NCBI RefSeq assembly: GCF_009467805.1
Contig: NZ_WIAY01000001.1
Location: 1,444,873-1,508,872 of the forward strand
Length of the DNA stretch: 64,000 nucleotides
Direction of reading: 5' to 3'
DNA from: Stenotrophomonas nematodicola
GTDB lineage: Bacteria; Pseudomonadota; Gammaproteobacteria; Xanthomonadales; Xanthomonadaceae
The notes beneath the pieces are model-generated. The model saw only the letters and a list, made by a program, of their open reading frames with translations, was not told the DNA's origin and made no database searches. Each line of letters opens with the position of its first letter. Positions within the stretch are counted from its first letter, which is position 1. Of the stretch, positions 18,300 through 27,015 are shown in pieces. The translations under genes were made by a program, and so were the position numbers.

Positions 18300-18902
18300 A
18301 TGAAAATTCTGCTTGTCGGCGCCAGCGGTACCCTCGGCCAGGCCGTTGCCGCCACCCTGGGCGCGCACCATGAACTGATTCGTGCCGGCCGGCACGGCGG
18401 CGACGTGCAGGTGGACCTCACCGACGATGCCAGCGTGCAGGCGATGTTCGACCAGGTCGGCGCGCTGGATGCGGTGGTCGCCACGACCGGCCGCCTGCAC
18501 TTCGGTCCACTGGCCGACATGCGTGCCGACCAGTTCAACCTGGGCCTGCAGGACAAACTGCTCGGCCAGGTGCGGCTGGCACTGGCCGCACAGCGCCATC
18601 TGCGGGTGGGGGGATCGATCACGCTGACCAGCGGCATCGTCAGCGCCCAGCCGATCCGCGACGGCGCCAACGCCACCGCCGTCAATGCGGCGCTGGAAGG
18701 CTTCGTGCGCGGTGCCGCCTGCGAACTGCTGCCGCGCGGGCTGCGCATCAATGTGGTCAGCCCGAACGTGCTGGTCGAGTCGATGGACAACTACGGCGCG
18801 TACTTCCCCGGGTTTGAACCGGTGACCGCGCAGCGTGCGTCACTGGCCTACCAGCGCAGCGTGGAAGGTGTGCAGAGCGGCCAGGTGCTTACCGTCTGGT
18901 GA
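18300..18902 (+). CDS. Short-chain dehydrogenase/reductase
   Basis: A 200-residue short SDR. KILLVGASGTLGQAVAATLG is the NAD(P) glycine motif and VVATTGRLHFGPL replaces the usual NNAG. The active-site region is unusual: SITLTSGIVS supplies the serine, but the expected YxxxK lies in a stretch reading ANATAVNAALEGF, with no tyrosine or lysine. It is therefore an atypical SDR, like the YgfF/short-chain group lacking the catalytic Tyr-Lys pair, and may act as a binding protein. The ATG at 18300 is preferred. Confidence 0.85.
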   Translation: MKILLVGASGTLGQAVAATLGAHHELIRAGRHGGDVQVDLTDDASVQAMFDQVGALDAVVATTGRLHFGPLADMRADQFNLGLQDKLLGQVRLALAAQRHLRVGGSITLTSGIVSAQPIRDGANATAVNAALEGFVRGAACELLPRGLRINVVSPNVLVESMDNYGAYFPGFEPVTAQRASLAYQRSVEGVQSGQVLTVW

Positions 18903-18947
18903 GCCGACGCCCAGGCCCGGCCGTGCCGGCCGCTGGCCGCCACCTGT

Positions 18948-19382
18948 TCATTCCCAGCGCCGCGGGCCGTCGCCCTGCTCGCCCAGTGCATCGCCCGGGT
19001 TGGTCAGCCGGCAGCGCTTGAGCGACAGGCAGCCGCAGCCGATGCAGTCGGTGAGCTGGTCGCGCAACAGCAGCAGCTGCTCGATCCGCTGATCCAGCTC
19101 ACTGCGCCACAGCGCCGACATCCGTGCCCATTCGGCCTTGGTCGGGGTCTTGTTCTCCGGTAGCGCGGCAAAGGCGGCGGAGACGGCCTCCAACGGCATT
19201 CCCACCCGCTGCGCGACGCGGATCACCGCCAGCCGGCGCAGTACATCGCGGGCGAAACGGCGCTGGTTGCCCGCCGTGCGCAGACTGCGGATCAGCCCTT
19301 TGCGCTCGTAGAAGTGCAGCGCCGATACCGCCACGCCACTGCGCCTGGCCACTTCGCCTACACTCAATTCCTGCGCGATCAC
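18948..19382 (-). CDS. soxR: Redox-sensitive transcriptional activator SoxR
   Basis: A 144-residue MerR family regulator with HTH in residues 7-30 ([25 protein letters not shown]) and the [2Fe-2S] cluster motif [12 protein letters not shown] (C-x2-C-x-C-x5-C) at about 113-124, which is specific to SoxR. Oxidation of the cluster by redox-cycling compounds activates transcription by untwisting the long promoter spacer. No soxS lies beside it; the divergent gene encodes an MFS transporter, and a SoxR box lies 7 bases upstream of the soxR start. This matches non-enteric bacteria, where SoxR controls transporters directly. Confidence 0.96.
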   Translation of the reverse strand: MIAQELSVGEVARRSGVAVSALHFYERKGLIRSLRTAGNQRRFARDVLRRLAVIRVAQRVGMPLEAVSAAFAALPENKTPTKAEWARMSALWRSELDQRIEQLLLLRDQLTDCIGCGCLSLKRCRLTNPGDALGEQGDGPRRWE

Positions 19383-19385
19383 TGC

Positions 19386-19416
19386 TTGACCTCAACCTTG
19401 GTTCAGGTGACATCCT
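19386..19416 (+). promoter_or_regulatory. SoxR box within a 19-bp-spacer promoter for the MFS gene
   Basis: The imperfect palindrome ACCTCAACCTTGGTTCAGGT (19389-19408) matches in 8 of 10 half-site positions and resembles the E. coli soxS operator. It overlaps a TTGACC -35 hexamer (19386-19391). Exactly 19 bases downstream is CATCCT (19411-19416) in the -10 place. The 19-base spacer and the -35/operator overlap are the layout of SoxR-activated promoters. The -10 is weak by consensus. Confidence 0.75.
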
Positions 19417-19472
19417 GCGCTGTGCGCCGGCGCCCTGCAAGCGCCCTGCCCCCCTGTTGCCTGGATGTTCCC

Positions 19473-20843
19473 ATGTCTTCCGATGTCAGCGTCACCGCGT
19501 CCGCCCCCGATCGTGCCCCATCGCCGTCGATCCTGTCCCCGACCTACCGCGCCACCACCATCGGCATGGTCGCCCTCGTGTCGCTGCACGGGTTTGAGGC
19601 GTTGGCAGTGGCCGCCGCCATGCCCACTGTCGCGCATGACCTGGATGGCCTGCGGCTCTACGCACTCGCCTTCGGCGGAACGCTGGCCACCAGCGTCATC
19701 GGCATGACCCTGGCCGGACGCTGGAGCGATCAGCGCGGTCCGGCGCGGCCGCTGTGGCTGGGTCTGGCCTGCTTCATCGCCGGCCTGCTGGTGGCCGGGC
19801 TGGCCCAGCACATGCCGGTACTGGTGCTGGGCCGGCTGATGCAGGGCTTGGGCGCCGGTGCGATCTCGGTGGCGCTGTATGTCCTGGTCGGCCGCACATT
19901 TCCAGAGGCAATGCGCCCACGCGTGTTCGCCGCATTTTCCGCCGGTTGGGTGGTGCCTTCGCTGATCGGCCCCAGCATCAGCGGGCTGATCGTGCAGCAT
20001 CTGGGCTGGCGCTGGGTGTTCCTGGCCGTGCCTCTGCTCGCCATCCCGGCCGCCCTGCTGCTGCGCCCGGCGCTGCGCAAGCTGCCGCCCACCGGCGCCG
20101 CTGCCGACAGCCACCCCACGGTGGTGCGTTGGGCCATCGGTGCGTCGATCGGCGCGCTGCTGCTGTATATCGGCGGCCAGCAGTCCGGCTGGGCAGCCCT
20201 GGGCCTGCTGCTGCCGGCCCTGGCGTTGCTCGCGCTGTGCAGTTGGAGGCTGCTGCCGCGCGGCACCCTGCGCCTGCATCGCGGCCTGCCCAGCGTGATC
20301 GCGTTGCGCGGCATCGCCGCCTCGGCCTTCTTCGGCTGCGAAGCCTTCCTGCCGCTGCTGCTGCAGCGCGAACGCGGCCTGACCCCGTTGCTGGCGGGCG
20401 TGGCATTGAGCCTGGGCGCACTGGGCTGGTTCAGTGGCTCGTGGTTGCAGGGCCATCAGCAGCGCGGCTGGTCACGCCGGCAACTGCTGCAGAGCGGCGC
20501 CCTGCTGATGTGCGCAGGCATCCTCGCCACATCACTGGCGATCCAGCCCGGCGTGCCGCTGTGGCTGGCGCTGGCCGGCTGGTCGCTGACCGGACTCGGC
20601 ATGGGCCTGATCTACCCGAGCCTGTCGGTGCTCACGCTGTCACTGTCGCCGCCGGCCGAACAGGGCGCCAACACATCGGCCCTGCAGTTGAGCGAAGCGC
20701 TCGGCGTGGCGACCACGCTGGCCATCTCCGGCTCGCTGTTCGCCCTGTTCCTGCAGGGCAACGTGATGGTCGGCTACCTGCTCACCTACGCCATCATGCT
20801 GCTCCTCGCCGTGGCCAGCGCAGCCGTGGCACGGCGCGTGTAG
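19473..20843 (+). CDS. MFS efflux transporter, probable SoxR target
   Basis: A 456-residue major facilitator protein with 12-14 membrane segments. It carries the loop-2/3 motif GRWSDQRGPARPLWLG, a GxLaDrxGrkxxl variant, and the drug-transporter-like segment GRLMQGLGAGAISVALYVLVGRTFP. The start at 19473 (MSSDVSV) is preferred to a long leader frame that runs back through the SoxR box and into soxR. Being divergent from soxR with a SoxR-type promoter, it probably exports a redox-cycling drug or endogenous pigment (inference). Confidence 0.9.
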   Translation: MSSDVSVTASAPDRAPSPSILSPTYRATTIGMVALVSLHGFEALAVAAAMPTVAHDLDGLRLYALAFGGTLATSVIGMTLAGRWSDQRGPARPLWLGLACFIAGLLVAGLAQHMPVLVLGRLMQGLGAGAISVALYVLVGRTFPEAMRPRVFAAFSAGWVVPSLIGPSISGLIVQHLGWRWVFLAVPLLAIPAALLLRPALRKLPPTGAAADSHPTVVRWAIGASIGALLLYIGGQQSGWAALGLLLPALALLALCSWRLLPRGTLRLHRGLPSVIALRGIAASAFFGCEAFLPLLLQRERGLTPLLAGVALSLGALGWFSGSWLQGHQQRGWSRRQLLQSGALLMCAGILATSLAIQPGVPLWLALAGWSLTGLGMGLIYPSLSVLTLSLSPPAEQGANTSALQLSEALGVATTLAISGSLFALFLQGNVMVGYLLTYAIMLLLAVASAAVARRV

Positions 20844-21340
20844 CGCCCGGCAACCGTTGAAGGCCCCCCGTAGAGCCGGGTTCTACCCGGCTGCCGTTGA
20901 AGTCCCCCGTAGAGCCGGGTTCTACCCGGCTGCCGTTGAAGTCCCCGTAGAGCCGGGTTCCACCCGGCTGCCGTTGAAGTCCCCCGTAGAGCCGGGTTCC
21001 ACCCGGCTGCCTTTCGCATCGGCCCATCGCAGCGGGGCAGAGCCCCGCTCTACGGGTGCGCGCCCAACCGCGCGCCGGGTTCCACCCGGCAACCGTTGAA
21101 GGCCCCTGTAGAGCCGGGTTCCACCCGGCAACCGTTGAAGTCCCCCGTAGAGCCGGGTTCCACCCGGCTGCCTTTCGCATCGGCCCATCGCAGCGGGGCA
21201 GAGCCCCGCTCTACGGGAGCGCGCCCAACCGCGCGCCGGTTTCCCTCCGGCAACCGTTGAAGGCCCCTGTAGAGCCGGGTTCTACCCGGCTGCCCTTCGC
21301 ATCGGCCCATCGCAGCGGGGCAAAGCCCCGCGCTACGGGT
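20844..21340. repeat. Dense array of about twelve GTAG-headed palindromic (SMAG/REP-like) repeats
   Basis: This gene-free 490-base stretch lies between two convergent genes. Plus-strand copies GTAGAGCCGGGTTCTACCCG begin at 20870, 20909, 20947, 20986, 21108, 21147 and 21269. Minus-strand copies with arms GCGGGGC/GCCCCGC and a CTAC end lie at 21032-21053, 21193-21214 and 21315-21336. Degenerate headless copies lie near 21074 and 21234. Copies are joined by the linker GCCGTTGAAGTCCCC. A larger unit of about 161 bases (CTTTCGCATCGGCCC at 21011 and again at 21172) shows segmental duplication. Short reading frames here are artefacts of the repeats. Confidence 0.92.
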
Positions 21341-23285
21341 GCGCGTCGCCCACTTCCTTGAGGTCCTCGCGCAGGATGCGGCGGATTTCCAGCACGGCCT
21401 GCGGGGTTTCCTGCACGCTGTGGCCGGAGATGATCACCTTCTCCGACACCGCCCCCTCCAGATGCGCGCTCCAGTACGGCACCAGCCCGTCGTCGGACTG
21501 TTCCAGCGGCACCTCGGGTTTGCGCTGGGCGATGATCGAGTGGTACTTCAGCCCCGGCATGATCGGCAGCGCACCGGCCGCCTTCACGAATGGATCGCTG
21601 GCCTTGAGGTTGTCGATGCTGTTGGGAATCTGCAGCTTGGTCGGCTGCGCCGACTGCGTCTCGGCCTGCTGCAGGGTCTGGAACACATCCTCGAACTTGC
21701 CCAGGAGGGTGATCGGCAGGCGCACCAGCCGCCCGATCAGGCGACCGATCCGGTTGCCGGCGATGTCGGTGCCCTTGTGCGGCGCGGCGATGAAGATCGC
21801 ACGCTCCACGCTGGGCTCGGCGGTGAAGTGCAGCAGTGGCCCGAGCTTGGCCTCCACCCGCTTCAGCCGTTCGCCCTTGAGATCGTAGTTGGCCAGAAGC
21901 TGGTCCCACAGTGCGTCGCCGGATGAGGTCACCAGCAGGCGCGCCAGCACGCCGCCCATGCTGTGGCCGATGAACACCATGTCTTTGGAGGCCGGGCTGC
22001 TGCCGGTGGGATCGAAGTGTTTCAGCGTGTTGTTGAACGCCTGGTTGATCTCGAACCGGTTCAACGCGATCGGCGCATTGGTCGGGTAGTACACCTGCCA
22101 CACCTGGAAATGCCGGCGTAGCTCAGGATCGCCCATGACCTCGTTGGCCACGTTGACCCACGCCTCCGGACTGCTGCCCAGGCCGTGCAGCATGAAGATG
22201 ATGCGGCGGTTCGGGTCCCACGGCTGCATCAGGTACATGTGCGGCTCGGCGATGCCTTCGCTCAGTCCGAACAACGTGCGCAGCGACTGCGTGGCGAATC
22301 CCGACTGGGCCAGCCACATGCCGTAGGCGGCCGTGAAGTTGCCGGCCAGCGGCACCTTCTCGCCGTGCAGGTCCACGCTTTCGGTGGACTCCGGCGAGTA
22401 CACATCGAACAGCACCTGGGTGGTATCCAGCACCTGCTGCAGGGTATCGCCCTTGAAGCGCAGCAGGGCGGTGGCATTGATCGCCGACATCTCGCTGTAC
22501 TGCGGAATCGCGGCCTTCTGGCCGTCCGCCGGCGCCACCAGCTTGGGCGGGTCCATCACCACCACCAGTTCGGCGCCGAAACCATCACGGCGATACGTGC
22601 TGCGCAGCCCGGCGAAGCTCACCGAGGAGGCCGAGACCATGCTGGTGGGGATGCTGGGCATCCGCAGTTCATCGAAGTCCGAGGTCAGCGTCCAGCGCTC
22701 GCCGGCCACTGGTGCGTTGTAGTCCTCGCCTTCCAGCGCGCGCGCGCGGGCACGTTTGAACACTACCGCCGCCGTCTGTTCGGCAGCGTAGTTGTAGTAG
22801 TCGCGAACCTGGGTCTGCCGGTCCTCGAACGCGCGATCGGACGGCGTACGCCCGCTGAAGAAGAGGTAGGCATAGGCATAGCGTGCCGCTTCCAGCCACG
22901 CATCCAGCGCCGCATCGGACATCGGGTGTTTGTCGCGGTCCTTCGGCTTGGGGCTCAGGCCCAGCGCCGTCTTCACCCACAGCTCGGACAGCGCCGACAA
23001 CCGCTGTTCCTCGGGCAGGACCACGGTGTCCTCGAGCGTCTTCTGGCAGGCCACCGTGTCCTTGGCGCACAGATCCTCATCCAGGCCGATGACGCTCAGC
23101 GTTTCCTGCGAGGCGGCGCTCAACTTGCCTGACGTCAGTACGTCGCCGCGCTTGTTGGCCAGGTAGTCGGTAGGCGCCACCTGTTTCATCGTCACCATCG
23201 CGCAACCGCTGGACAACAGCAGCGACAGCACCATCGCCAGCAACGGCAGCACGCGCCGCGACAGGCCATTCACACGCAGCATCAT
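21333..23285 (-). CDS. Lipoprotein alpha/beta hydrolase (lipase-like)
   Basis: A 650-residue exported protein. The signal peptide ends in a lipobox (SSGC, Cys28). Residues 30-350 form a large N-terminal domain I do not recognise. The C-terminal half is an alpha/beta hydrolase with IIFMLHGLGSSPEAW (oxyanion) and the nucleophile elbow FIGHSMGGVLARLL, as in triacylglycerol lipases and thioesterases. It overlaps the DUF4105 gene by 4 bases (ATGA), so the two envelope proteins are translationally coupled. Its 3' end abuts the repeat array. Substrate unknown. Confidence 0.88.
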   Translation of the reverse strand: MMLRVNGLSRRVLPLLAMVLSLLLSSGCAMVTMKQVAPTDYLANKRGDVLTSGKLSAASQETLSVIGLDEDLCAKDTVACQKTLEDTVVLPEEQRLSALSELWVKTALGLSPKPKDRDKHPMSDAALDAWLEAARYAYAYLFFSGRTPSDRAFEDRQTQVRDYYNYAAEQTAAVVFKRARARALEGEDYNAPVAGERWTLTSDFDELRMPSIPTSMVSASSVSFAGLRSTYRRDGFGAELVVVMDPPKLVAPADGQKAAIPQYSEMSAINATALLRFKGDTLQQVLDTTQVLFDVYSPESTESVDLHGEKVPLAGNFTAAYGMWLAQSGFATQSLRTLFGLSEGIAEPHMYLMQPWDPNRRIIFMLHGLGSSPEAWVNVANEVMGDPELRRHFQVWQVYYPTNAPIALNRFEINQAFNNTLKHFDPTGSSPASKDMVFIGHSMGGVLARLLVTSSGDALWDQLLANYDLKGERLKRVEAKLGPLLHFTAEPSVERAIFIAAPHKGTDIAGNRIGRLIGRLVRLPITLLGKFEDVFQTLQQAETQSAQPTKLQIPNSIDNLKASDPFVKAAGALPIMPGLKYHSIIAQRKPEVPLEQSDDGLVPYWSAHLEGAVSEKVIISGHSVQETPQAVLEIRRILREDLKEVGDAHP

Positions 23286-24295
23286 GGTTCGATTCCTTGC
23301 TCGATGCCGGGGACACCGCGGCGGATCTGGCGGGAGAAATCGGGCGCGTCGCCGGCGGCGCGGGCCCGTTCAGTAATGCGCCCACGCGCCTTCAGCGTGG
23401 CGAACGGCACGCCTGGGGTCAGCACGCCCAGATCGCGCGCGTACTCGGCGAAATAGCCCGATACCAGCAGCCGGTAGTCCAGTGGCAGGCCCGGCGCGAT
23501 CTGCCTGGCCAGTTCGTAGACGATCGTGGTGCAGTTGCTGGTCAGCGTGTTGTAGAACGCCGGTGCGGCATCCAGCTTGCGCGCCTCGCCCAGGTAGGAC
23601 ACGAACAGCCCCTTGAGCTGCTCCCGGGTCATGCCCTGCAGGCGGTACAGATACACATCTTCGCCACGCACATTGCTGCGCACGCGCACGATGTCGGTTT
23701 CCTCCGACGCCACCAGGGTCATTTCGAACTTGCGGAAAAAGCCGCCCAAGGCCGAGAACGACTCGCCCCGCTCCTTGCGGATCTCCAGCGAGAACACCAG
23801 GTAGCGGCCATCGGCGAAGCCAAAGGACACCAGCGTGTGCGCGATCGTCGGGCCCATCCAGTAGGACAGGATCAGATCGGCAGAGCGCAACTGGTCGAGG
23901 TCATAGGCGCGGCGCTCCCAGCGCACATCGTGATCGTCCTCGCTGCGCCAGGTGAAGTTGCGCACGTTGTCGAGCACCACGTGGTTGCCATCGAACGCGA
24001 CCACCTTGAGCCGCTGGGCGACATCGTCGGCCCAGACCCGGTCCTGGCGCGGCGCCACCAGCAGCCACCACACCCCGGTCACCACCAGCACCGTCACGAA
24101 CACCGGCCCCGGCCAACGGCCGGCGCGGGCGCGGCCCACCGCCACCGCAGTACCGACGGCAAACAACGCCCAGGCCCCGACCACCCCGTAACGCACCCAC
24201 GCGGGCCCGGGGAACTGGAAGGCCAGCCAGCCGCTCACCCACAGGGCCGCCACCAGCATCAGGGCGGCCAGCCCCCATCGTCCTGCTTTCTTCAC
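23282..24295 (-). CDS. DUF4105 domain membrane-anchored protein
   Basis: A 337-residue protein with three hydrophobic segments in the first 85 residues, followed by a periplasmic domain. The conserved DUF4105/Lnb-N pattern is visible: SYWMGPTIAHTLVSFGFADGRYLVFSLE and FYNTLTSNCTTIVYELARQ, whose His and Cys could form a cysteine-peptidase-like site. The family is of unknown function; a role in envelope lipid or lipoprotein processing is speculation. It is the first gene of the pair with the lipase-like gene. A 108-base gap separates it from the small upstream gene. Confidence 0.87.
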   Translation of the reverse strand: MKKAGRWGLAALMLVAALWVSGWLAFQFPGPAWVRYGVVGAWALFAVGTAVAVGRARAGRWPGPVFVTVLVVTGVWWLLVAPRQDRVWADDVAQRLKVVAFDGNHVVLDNVRNFTWRSEDDHDVRWERRAYDLDQLRSADLILSYWMGPTIAHTLVSFGFADGRYLVFSLEIRKERGESFSALGGFFRKFEMTLVASEETDIVRVRSNVRGEDVYLYRLQGMTREQLKGLFVSYLGEARKLDAAPAFYNTLTSNCTTIVYELARQIAPGLPLDYRLLVSGYFAEYARDLGVLTPGVPFATLKARGRITERARAAGDAPDFSRQIRRGVPGIEQGIEP

Positions 24296-24403
24296 ACGCG
24301 TCGTTCCGTCGTTGATGATCCGGGGCGCTAGTTAGCCACAACCCCGCCGAAGGCAACACGTTTGCGTGTTCAGGTTTGTCGGGGCCGCATCAGAATGGGC
24401 CGC

Positions 24404-24631
24404 TCAGTCGCGCCGGCGAGGACCGCCTGCAACCTTCTGCCACGGCGCCATGCCCTTTCGCCCATGCAGCAGCGGACGCTTCAACGGCGGGCGACGCGGC
24501 AGCGCGATGCCCACGCCCGGAGCGGGAGCGTCATCGCGGCGCAGCGCGTCGGCGCGCTCGCCGACCAGCAGCGCGGCGATCTCCACCAGACCGTCGCGCA
24601 TCACGCGGCTCGCAGCCTGCAAGGGATTCAT
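24404..24631 (-). CDS. Small hypothetical protein
   Basis: A 75-residue basic protein, MNPLQAASRVMRDGLVEIA... then ALPRRPPLKRPLLHGRKG. A GGAG Shine-Dalgarno lies 8 bases before the ATG at 24631. No family is recognised. The first 30 residues could form an amphipathic helix and the tail is rich in Pro and Arg. Acceptance rests on the ribosome binding site, isolated position and sensible composition; it could still be a chance frame. Confidence 0.45.
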   Translation of the reverse strand: MNPLQAASRVMRDGLVEIAALLVGERADALRRDDAPAPGVGIALPRRPPLKRPLLHGRKGMAPWQKVAGGPRRRD

Positions 24632-24721
24632 GGGGGTCTCCAGCAGCAGTGGGGACGATCCACGTTACGGCCGTGCGTGCGTACGCGCCGTGGAGGGCAT
24701 GTGGCATCCGCATGAATGCGG

Positions 24722-25612
24722 CTATTTCCCTGCCGTCATCGCCGCTGCCTGCATCCATTGCTGCAGCGCCGGCGCCCGCTCACCGCCACGCAGGCACAAC
24801 TGCAGATCGAACGACGCGTCCGCATCGGCCAGCGGCTGGTAGTGGATATCCTCCGCGCGGAAGCCGCGCATGCTCGCCGGCACGATCGCGATGCCCGCGC
24901 CGACCGCCACCAGCGACAGCACCGCATGCATGCCGTGCGCCTCCTGCACCACATGCGGCACGAAGCCGGCGGCAGCGCACAGCCGCACCACCTGCGCATG
25001 GAAGCCCTGTCCTTCGCGCGCGGGCCACAGTACGAACGGCTCCGCGGCCAGTGCGGACAAGGCAAGGGAGGCATCGCCGGCACGCGGATGGCTTCGCGGC
25101 AACGCGATCGCCAGCCGGTCCGTATCGAACGCGCGCAGCTGCATGTCGCCGGCCTCGTGCACCGGTGGAATCAGCACCCCGACATCCAGCCGCTGCCCGC
25201 GCAGCAGCGCGACCTGGCGTGCGGACGTCGCCTCGATCAGTTCCAGCCGCACCTGTGGATGGCTGACCCGGAACGCACGGATCACCCGCGGCAGGCGCCC
25301 GTACAGCGCACTGCCCACATACCCCACCCGTACCGTACCGGTGCGCCCGGCCGCCGCATCACGGGTGGCCACCAACGCATGGTCGGCCTGCTGCAGGGTC
25401 GCGCGTGCCTCCTCCAGCAGCACCTTGCCGGCCGCAGTCAGTCCCAGCGTGCGGTTGCCACGTTGGATGAGCTCGCTGCCGATCGCTTCCTCCAGCCGCC
25501 GGATGGCCGCGGTCAACGGCGGCTGCGACATGTGCAGGCGCGCGGCCGCACGGTGGAAGTGCAGCTCCTCGGCGACGGCGACGAACTGACGGAGCTGGCG
25601 GAGATCGACCAT
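24722..25612 (-). CDS. LysR-type transcriptional regulator (next to SDR)
   Basis: A 296-residue LTTR of the BenM/CatM-like group: MVDLRQLRQFVAVAEELHFHRAAARLHMSQPPL is the winged HTH, and the 90-296 part is the effector domain (TVRVGYVGSALYGRLPRVIR). The ATG at 25612 is used because the canonical DLRQLR start follows it; a 29-residue extension is possible but not conserved in type. It lies 47 bases downstream of an SDR gene on the same strand, so regulator and enzyme may share a message. Target and ligand are unknown. Confidence 0.9.
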   Translation of the reverse strand: MVDLRQLRQFVAVAEELHFHRAAARLHMSQPPLTAAIRRLEEAIGSELIQRGNRTLGLTAAGKVLLEEARATLQQADHALVATRDAAAGRTGTVRVGYVGSALYGRLPRVIRAFRVSHPQVRLELIEATSARQVALLRGQRLDVGVLIPPVHEAGDMQLRAFDTDRLAIALPRSHPRAGDASLALSALAAEPFVLWPAREGQGFHAQVVRLCAAAGFVPHVVQEAHGMHAVLSLVAVGAGIAIVPASMRGFRAEDIHYQPLADADASFDLQLCLRGGERAPALQQWMQAAAMTAGK

Positions 25613-25659
25613 GTGCGATGTTGTCCCGGAACACAGCCCCAAGCGTAAACCGCGTGCGG

Positions 25660-26538
25660 TCAGCGTGGCTCGATCGTCGCCTGCGCAATCGCCGGCCACT
25701 GCGCGGCCACCGCCTCGACGCTGTCGGCGCTCACCGCGTGCAGATCGCGCGGATAGGTGACTGCGACCGCTTCCACGTTCCGCGTGGCATGGAACTGGCC
25801 ATTGCTGGCACGCAGGATCCAGCCCCCCTCACGGCACGCGGCCGATGCGAGGAACGCCGCACCCGGCGCCACCGCGGCCGGGTGCAGTTCATCCGGCTCG
25901 CCCTGAATACCCCACATCCGGGTCTTGGCCACCGGCGACACGGCATTCACCACGATGCCATGCGCCGCGCCCTCGTCGGCCAGCACATTGACGATGCCCA
26001 CTGCGGCGAGCTTCGCTGCTGCGTATGCCGCCAGTCCCTTCTGCACGTACTGCGGATACAGCGCGCGGTCGGACGTGGTCAGCACGATCCGCCCGTAACC
26101 GGCGGTCCGCATCGCCGGCCAGGCCGCTTGCGCCAGCCACAGCGGGGCCTTCGCCGCGATGGCCATCATCGGGTCGAAGCCGTCTTCGTCCAGCGCATCG
26201 ATCGGCTGGTACTGCACCCATCCGGCGTTGTGGATGATGAAGTCCAGCCGGCCGTGCTGCTGCAGGATGGCCGCCACCCGCGCGTGGCAGTCGCTGCGGC
26301 TGGCGATGCCTGCGGACTCCGCCTGCACCGTCAGGCCCTCTCCGTCCAACTGCGCGGCCGCCATCGCGATCCGCTGCGGATCGCCGCCCGTGCCATCCAT
26401 CCCGGCCCCCACGTCCTGCATCACCACGTGCGCGCCACGCTGGGCCAGCAGCCGGCTGTACGCCAGGCCGAGGCCACCGGCGGCACCGGTGATCAGACCG
26501 ACCTGGCCATCGAAAGAAATCCTGTTGTGTGCTCTCAT
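25660..26538 (-). CDS. Short-chain dehydrogenase/reductase
   Basis: A 292-residue classical SDR. GQVGLITGAAGGLGLAYSRLL is the TGxxxGxG cofactor site, FIIHNAGWVQY the NAG strand, IVLTTSDRALYP supplies the serine, and LAAYAAAKLAAVG the catalytic Tyr-x3-Lys. The overall pattern resembles the 17-beta-HSD type 4/multifunctional-enzyme dehydrogenase group that acts on 3-hydroxyacyl chains. The start at 26538 (MRAHNRISFDGQ) fits the family. It is followed by the LysR gene on the same strand. Confidence 0.9.
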   Translation of the reverse strand: MRAHNRISFDGQVGLITGAAGGLGLAYSRLLAQRGAHVVMQDVGAGMDGTGGDPQRIAMAAAQLDGEGLTVQAESAGIASRSDCHARVAAILQQHGRLDFIIHNAGWVQYQPIDALDEDGFDPMMAIAAKAPLWLAQAAWPAMRTAGYGRIVLTTSDRALYPQYVQKGLAAYAAAKLAAVGIVNVLADEGAAHGIVVNAVSPVAKTRMWGIQGEPDELHPAAVAPGAAFLASAACREGGWILRASNGQFHATRNVEAVAVTYPRDLHAVSADSVEAVAAQWPAIAQATIEPR

Positions 26539-26619
26539 CCGCACAGCATCGGTTGGACGGCGTCGCCGCATCCAATACCTGTTGCGTGCCGCCGCGATAC
26601 GTGGCGCGTATCGTGCCGC

Positions 26620-27015
26620 TCAGCTGGCGCCAGGGAGCGGCCGGCGGCGAAGCCGCCAGATGACATACGCAATGGCCAACCACAGTGCGATGTACAGCCC
26701 CAGGTACAGCAGCGTCGGCATTGCGGTATGCGCCCTGATTCGGGCCAGCACCCGCCACGTATCCACGCAGAAGGTCCCCACCCCCACCAGCATCGCCAGA
26801 CCGCCCAGCCCGGTACCCAGCCACCGCGCCCAGGCATGCCGGCGCACCAGCAGCAGAGGGGCCACCACCAGCAGCACCAGCGCGAGCAGCATCAGGGTCA
26901 TCCCGGTCAGCATGCCGGTGAAATCCGAGGCCATCGCCGGCATCGGCAGGCAGGCCACCACGGCCGCGCAGACGCGCAAGCAGGACGAGGAAACCCGGGG
27001 AACGGTCGTCGGCAT
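26620..27015 (-). CDS. Small membrane protein, function unknown
   Basis: A 131-residue protein with a signal-like N-terminal segment (VCAAVVACLPMPAMAS) and three further hydrophobic stretches (MLTGMTLMLLALVLLVVAPLLLV; LGTGLGGLAMLVGVGTF; LLYLGLYIALWLAIAYVIW), ending in a basic RLRRRP tail facing the cytoplasm. AAGGA lies 6 bases before the ATG at 27015, with another ATG directly upstream that is too close to it. No family recognised. Confidence 0.7.
   Translation of the reverse strand: MPTTVPRVSSSCLRVCAAVVACLPMPAMASDFTGMLTGMTLMLLALVLLVVAPLLLVRRHAWARWLGTGLGGLAMLVGVGTFCVDTWRVLARIRAHTAMPTLLYLGLYIALWLAIAYVIWRLRRRPLPGAS

Noticed and set aside
20786-21310. Short frames encoding repeats of RRAGFYPAA and similar peptides
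   Set aside because: They are translations of the palindromic repeat array, present on both strands and without ribosome sites.
20844-21340. A CRISPR array
   Set aside because: The repeats are short, palindromic and in both orientations, the spacers are themselves repeated, and no cas gene is near.
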